Shown here: one piece after another, positions 23,501 through 23,919 of the stretch
Layout of the letters: each line of letters opens with the position of its first letter
Numbering within the stretch: position 1 is the stretch's first letter
Source of the DNA: an uncultured Lachnospiraceae bacterium
Lineage (GTDB): Bacteria > Bacillota > Clostridia > Lachnospirales > Lachnospiraceae
DNA length: 23,919 nucleotides
Direction of reading: 5' to 3'
Assembly: GCA_910576895.1 (NCBI GenBank)
Contig: CAJTJZ010000005.1
Span: 1 to 23,919 of the forward strand
Position numbers and translations under genes: made by a program
Notes under the pieces: generated by a model
Database searches by the model: none
Seen by the model: only the letters and a program-made list of their open reading frames with translations
What the model was told of the DNA's origin: nothing

Positions 23501-23553
23501 ATTCTACCAGAGCAAGGTTACAAATAGGGTACTTGAAAGTTACAATTTTGTAA
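23501..23553 (-). promoter_or_regulatory. Candidate promoter and operator-like repeats of the ABC operon
   Basis: On the minus strand an extended -10 (TGG then TAGAAT; hexamer at 23501-23506) has no good -35. Two direct copies of plus-strand GTTACAA begin at 23517 and 23539, 22 bp or about two helical turns apart. An inverted TTGTAA (23548-23553) faces the second. A weak -35 with repeats just upstream is the pattern of an activator-dependent promoter. The regulator cannot be named. Confidence 0.4.
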
Positions 23554-23672
23554 TATAGCAAAAATATTTTTTATCCTAGATGTTTGCTTATTTTCATTTA
23601 TGCATTTCTTCTGGATTAAAATAACTTCTTGGCAAAATACATAATGAATTACATAAATATAAAAAATTGCCA

Positions 23673-23753
23673 ATGGGAATTGGAGAAAAATTCTTTAGAT
23701 ATATGACACCAGAAAATGCAAAAAAATATTTAAATACTACTCATAGAAATTAA
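23673..23753 (+). pseudogene. Possible remnant of a plus-strand gene
   Basis: This is a 26-codon ORF with the protein-like sequence MGIGEKFFRYMTPE... ending NTTHRN. The frame stays open upstream for 16 codons (LLGKIHNELHKYKKLP) to a TAA, with no ribosome-binding site before the ATG. Lysine-rich, well-mixed composition is more like the tail of a degraded gene than random AT-rich DNA. A plus-strand terminator follows 55 bases later, as if a real transcription unit once ended here. I do not recognise the family. The opposite strand is also open for about 50 codons, so a chance ORF remains possible. Confidence 0.3.
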
Positions 23754-23808
23754 GAATTTAAGTTTTTGGTGAAGATACACCAAGAAAAATTGAATATTGA
23801 TTACCTTT

Positions 23809-23848
23809 AGGTAGCGATTATCTTAACAGACAATCAGCTACCTTTTTT
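23809..23848 (+). terminator. Plus-strand intrinsic terminator
   Basis: AGGTAGC-GATT pairs with AATC-AGCTACCT (one bulge) around a 12-base loop, followed by a run of T. It is directed on the plus strand, opposite to every confident gene in the window. It therefore belongs to a plus-strand unit, perhaps the one whose remnant lies at 23673-23753. Confidence 0.75.
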
Positions 23849-23919
23849 ATTTCAGCAACTATCAAGCACAGCAAAAATAAATTGCAGGCATTGAAACAGG
23901 CTCAAAACGTGTAACTCCC

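Larger units (their letters stand above)
23443..23919. other. Right-end region without a convincing gene
   Basis: This AT-rich stretch of 477 bases holds, from left to right: the ribosome-binding site and candidate promoter of the ABC operon, a short plus-strand ORF that looks like a gene remnant (23673-23753), and a plus-strand terminator (23809-23848). A final stretch is open in one plus-strand frame (IAGIETGSKRVTP, from 23881 to the window edge) but has no start codon before the edge. I see no long ORF, tRNA or insertion-sequence end. Confidence 0.6.

Overview
The window comes from a low-GC, anaerobic-type member of the Firmicutes (Clostridia). Gene content and protein character point to Lachnospiraceae, for example the long archaeal/fungal-type aspartate-semialdehyde dehydrogenase and the small lachnospiral membrane proteins between housekeeping genes. 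Genus cannot be read from the sequence. Every confident gene lies on the minus strand, so transcription runs from high to low coordinates. No tRNA, rRNA, CRISPR array, phage module or intact insertion sequence was seen.

Reading in the direction of transcription: an FtsX/MacB-type ABC transporter (ATPase 22777-23442, permease 20348-22759) is followed by the transcription/translation block rplJ-rplL-rpoB-rpoC (10960-20037). rplJ has a strong sigmaA promoter, an L10-type leader and an attenuator. A long hairpin follows rplL, and rpoBC has its own strong promoter whose transcript would begin with a stem-loop. A classic terminator closes rpoC. A Gfo/Idh/MocA oxidoreductase (9742-10719) stands alone after it.

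A sigmaA promoter at 9692-9720 then starts a long run of genes with no convincing internal terminator: tex, a YcxB-like membrane protein, tsaE, tsaB, rimI, a small Cys4 protein, rnz, a membrane-anchored lachnospiral protein, tsaD and ispD. asd, which has its own candidate promoter, comes last. A bidirectional terminator (72-102) ends the run. Apart from ispD and asd, the theme is RNA: t6A37 tRNA modification (TsaB, TsaD, TsaE; TsaC is not here), tRNA 3' end processing (RNase Z), ribosomal protein acetylation (RimI) and Tex.

No wholly new system is visible; most of the window is core housekeeping DNA. The points worth checking are: (1) TsaD lacks about ten residues from a conserved helix that its paralogue TsaB, four genes upstream in transcription, retains; (2) rimI has no standard start codon and seems to begin at ATA right after an A8 run at the end of tsaB, where losing one A would fuse TsaB and RimI; (3) two different palindromic repeat families occur, one supplying the last codons of rimI and one in two diverged copies around the asd terminator; (4) the rplJL-rpoBC block is cut off from its usual neighbours and carries layered RNA control. 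The right end (23443-23919) has no convincing gene, only a short remnant-like plus-strand ORF and a plus-strand terminator.
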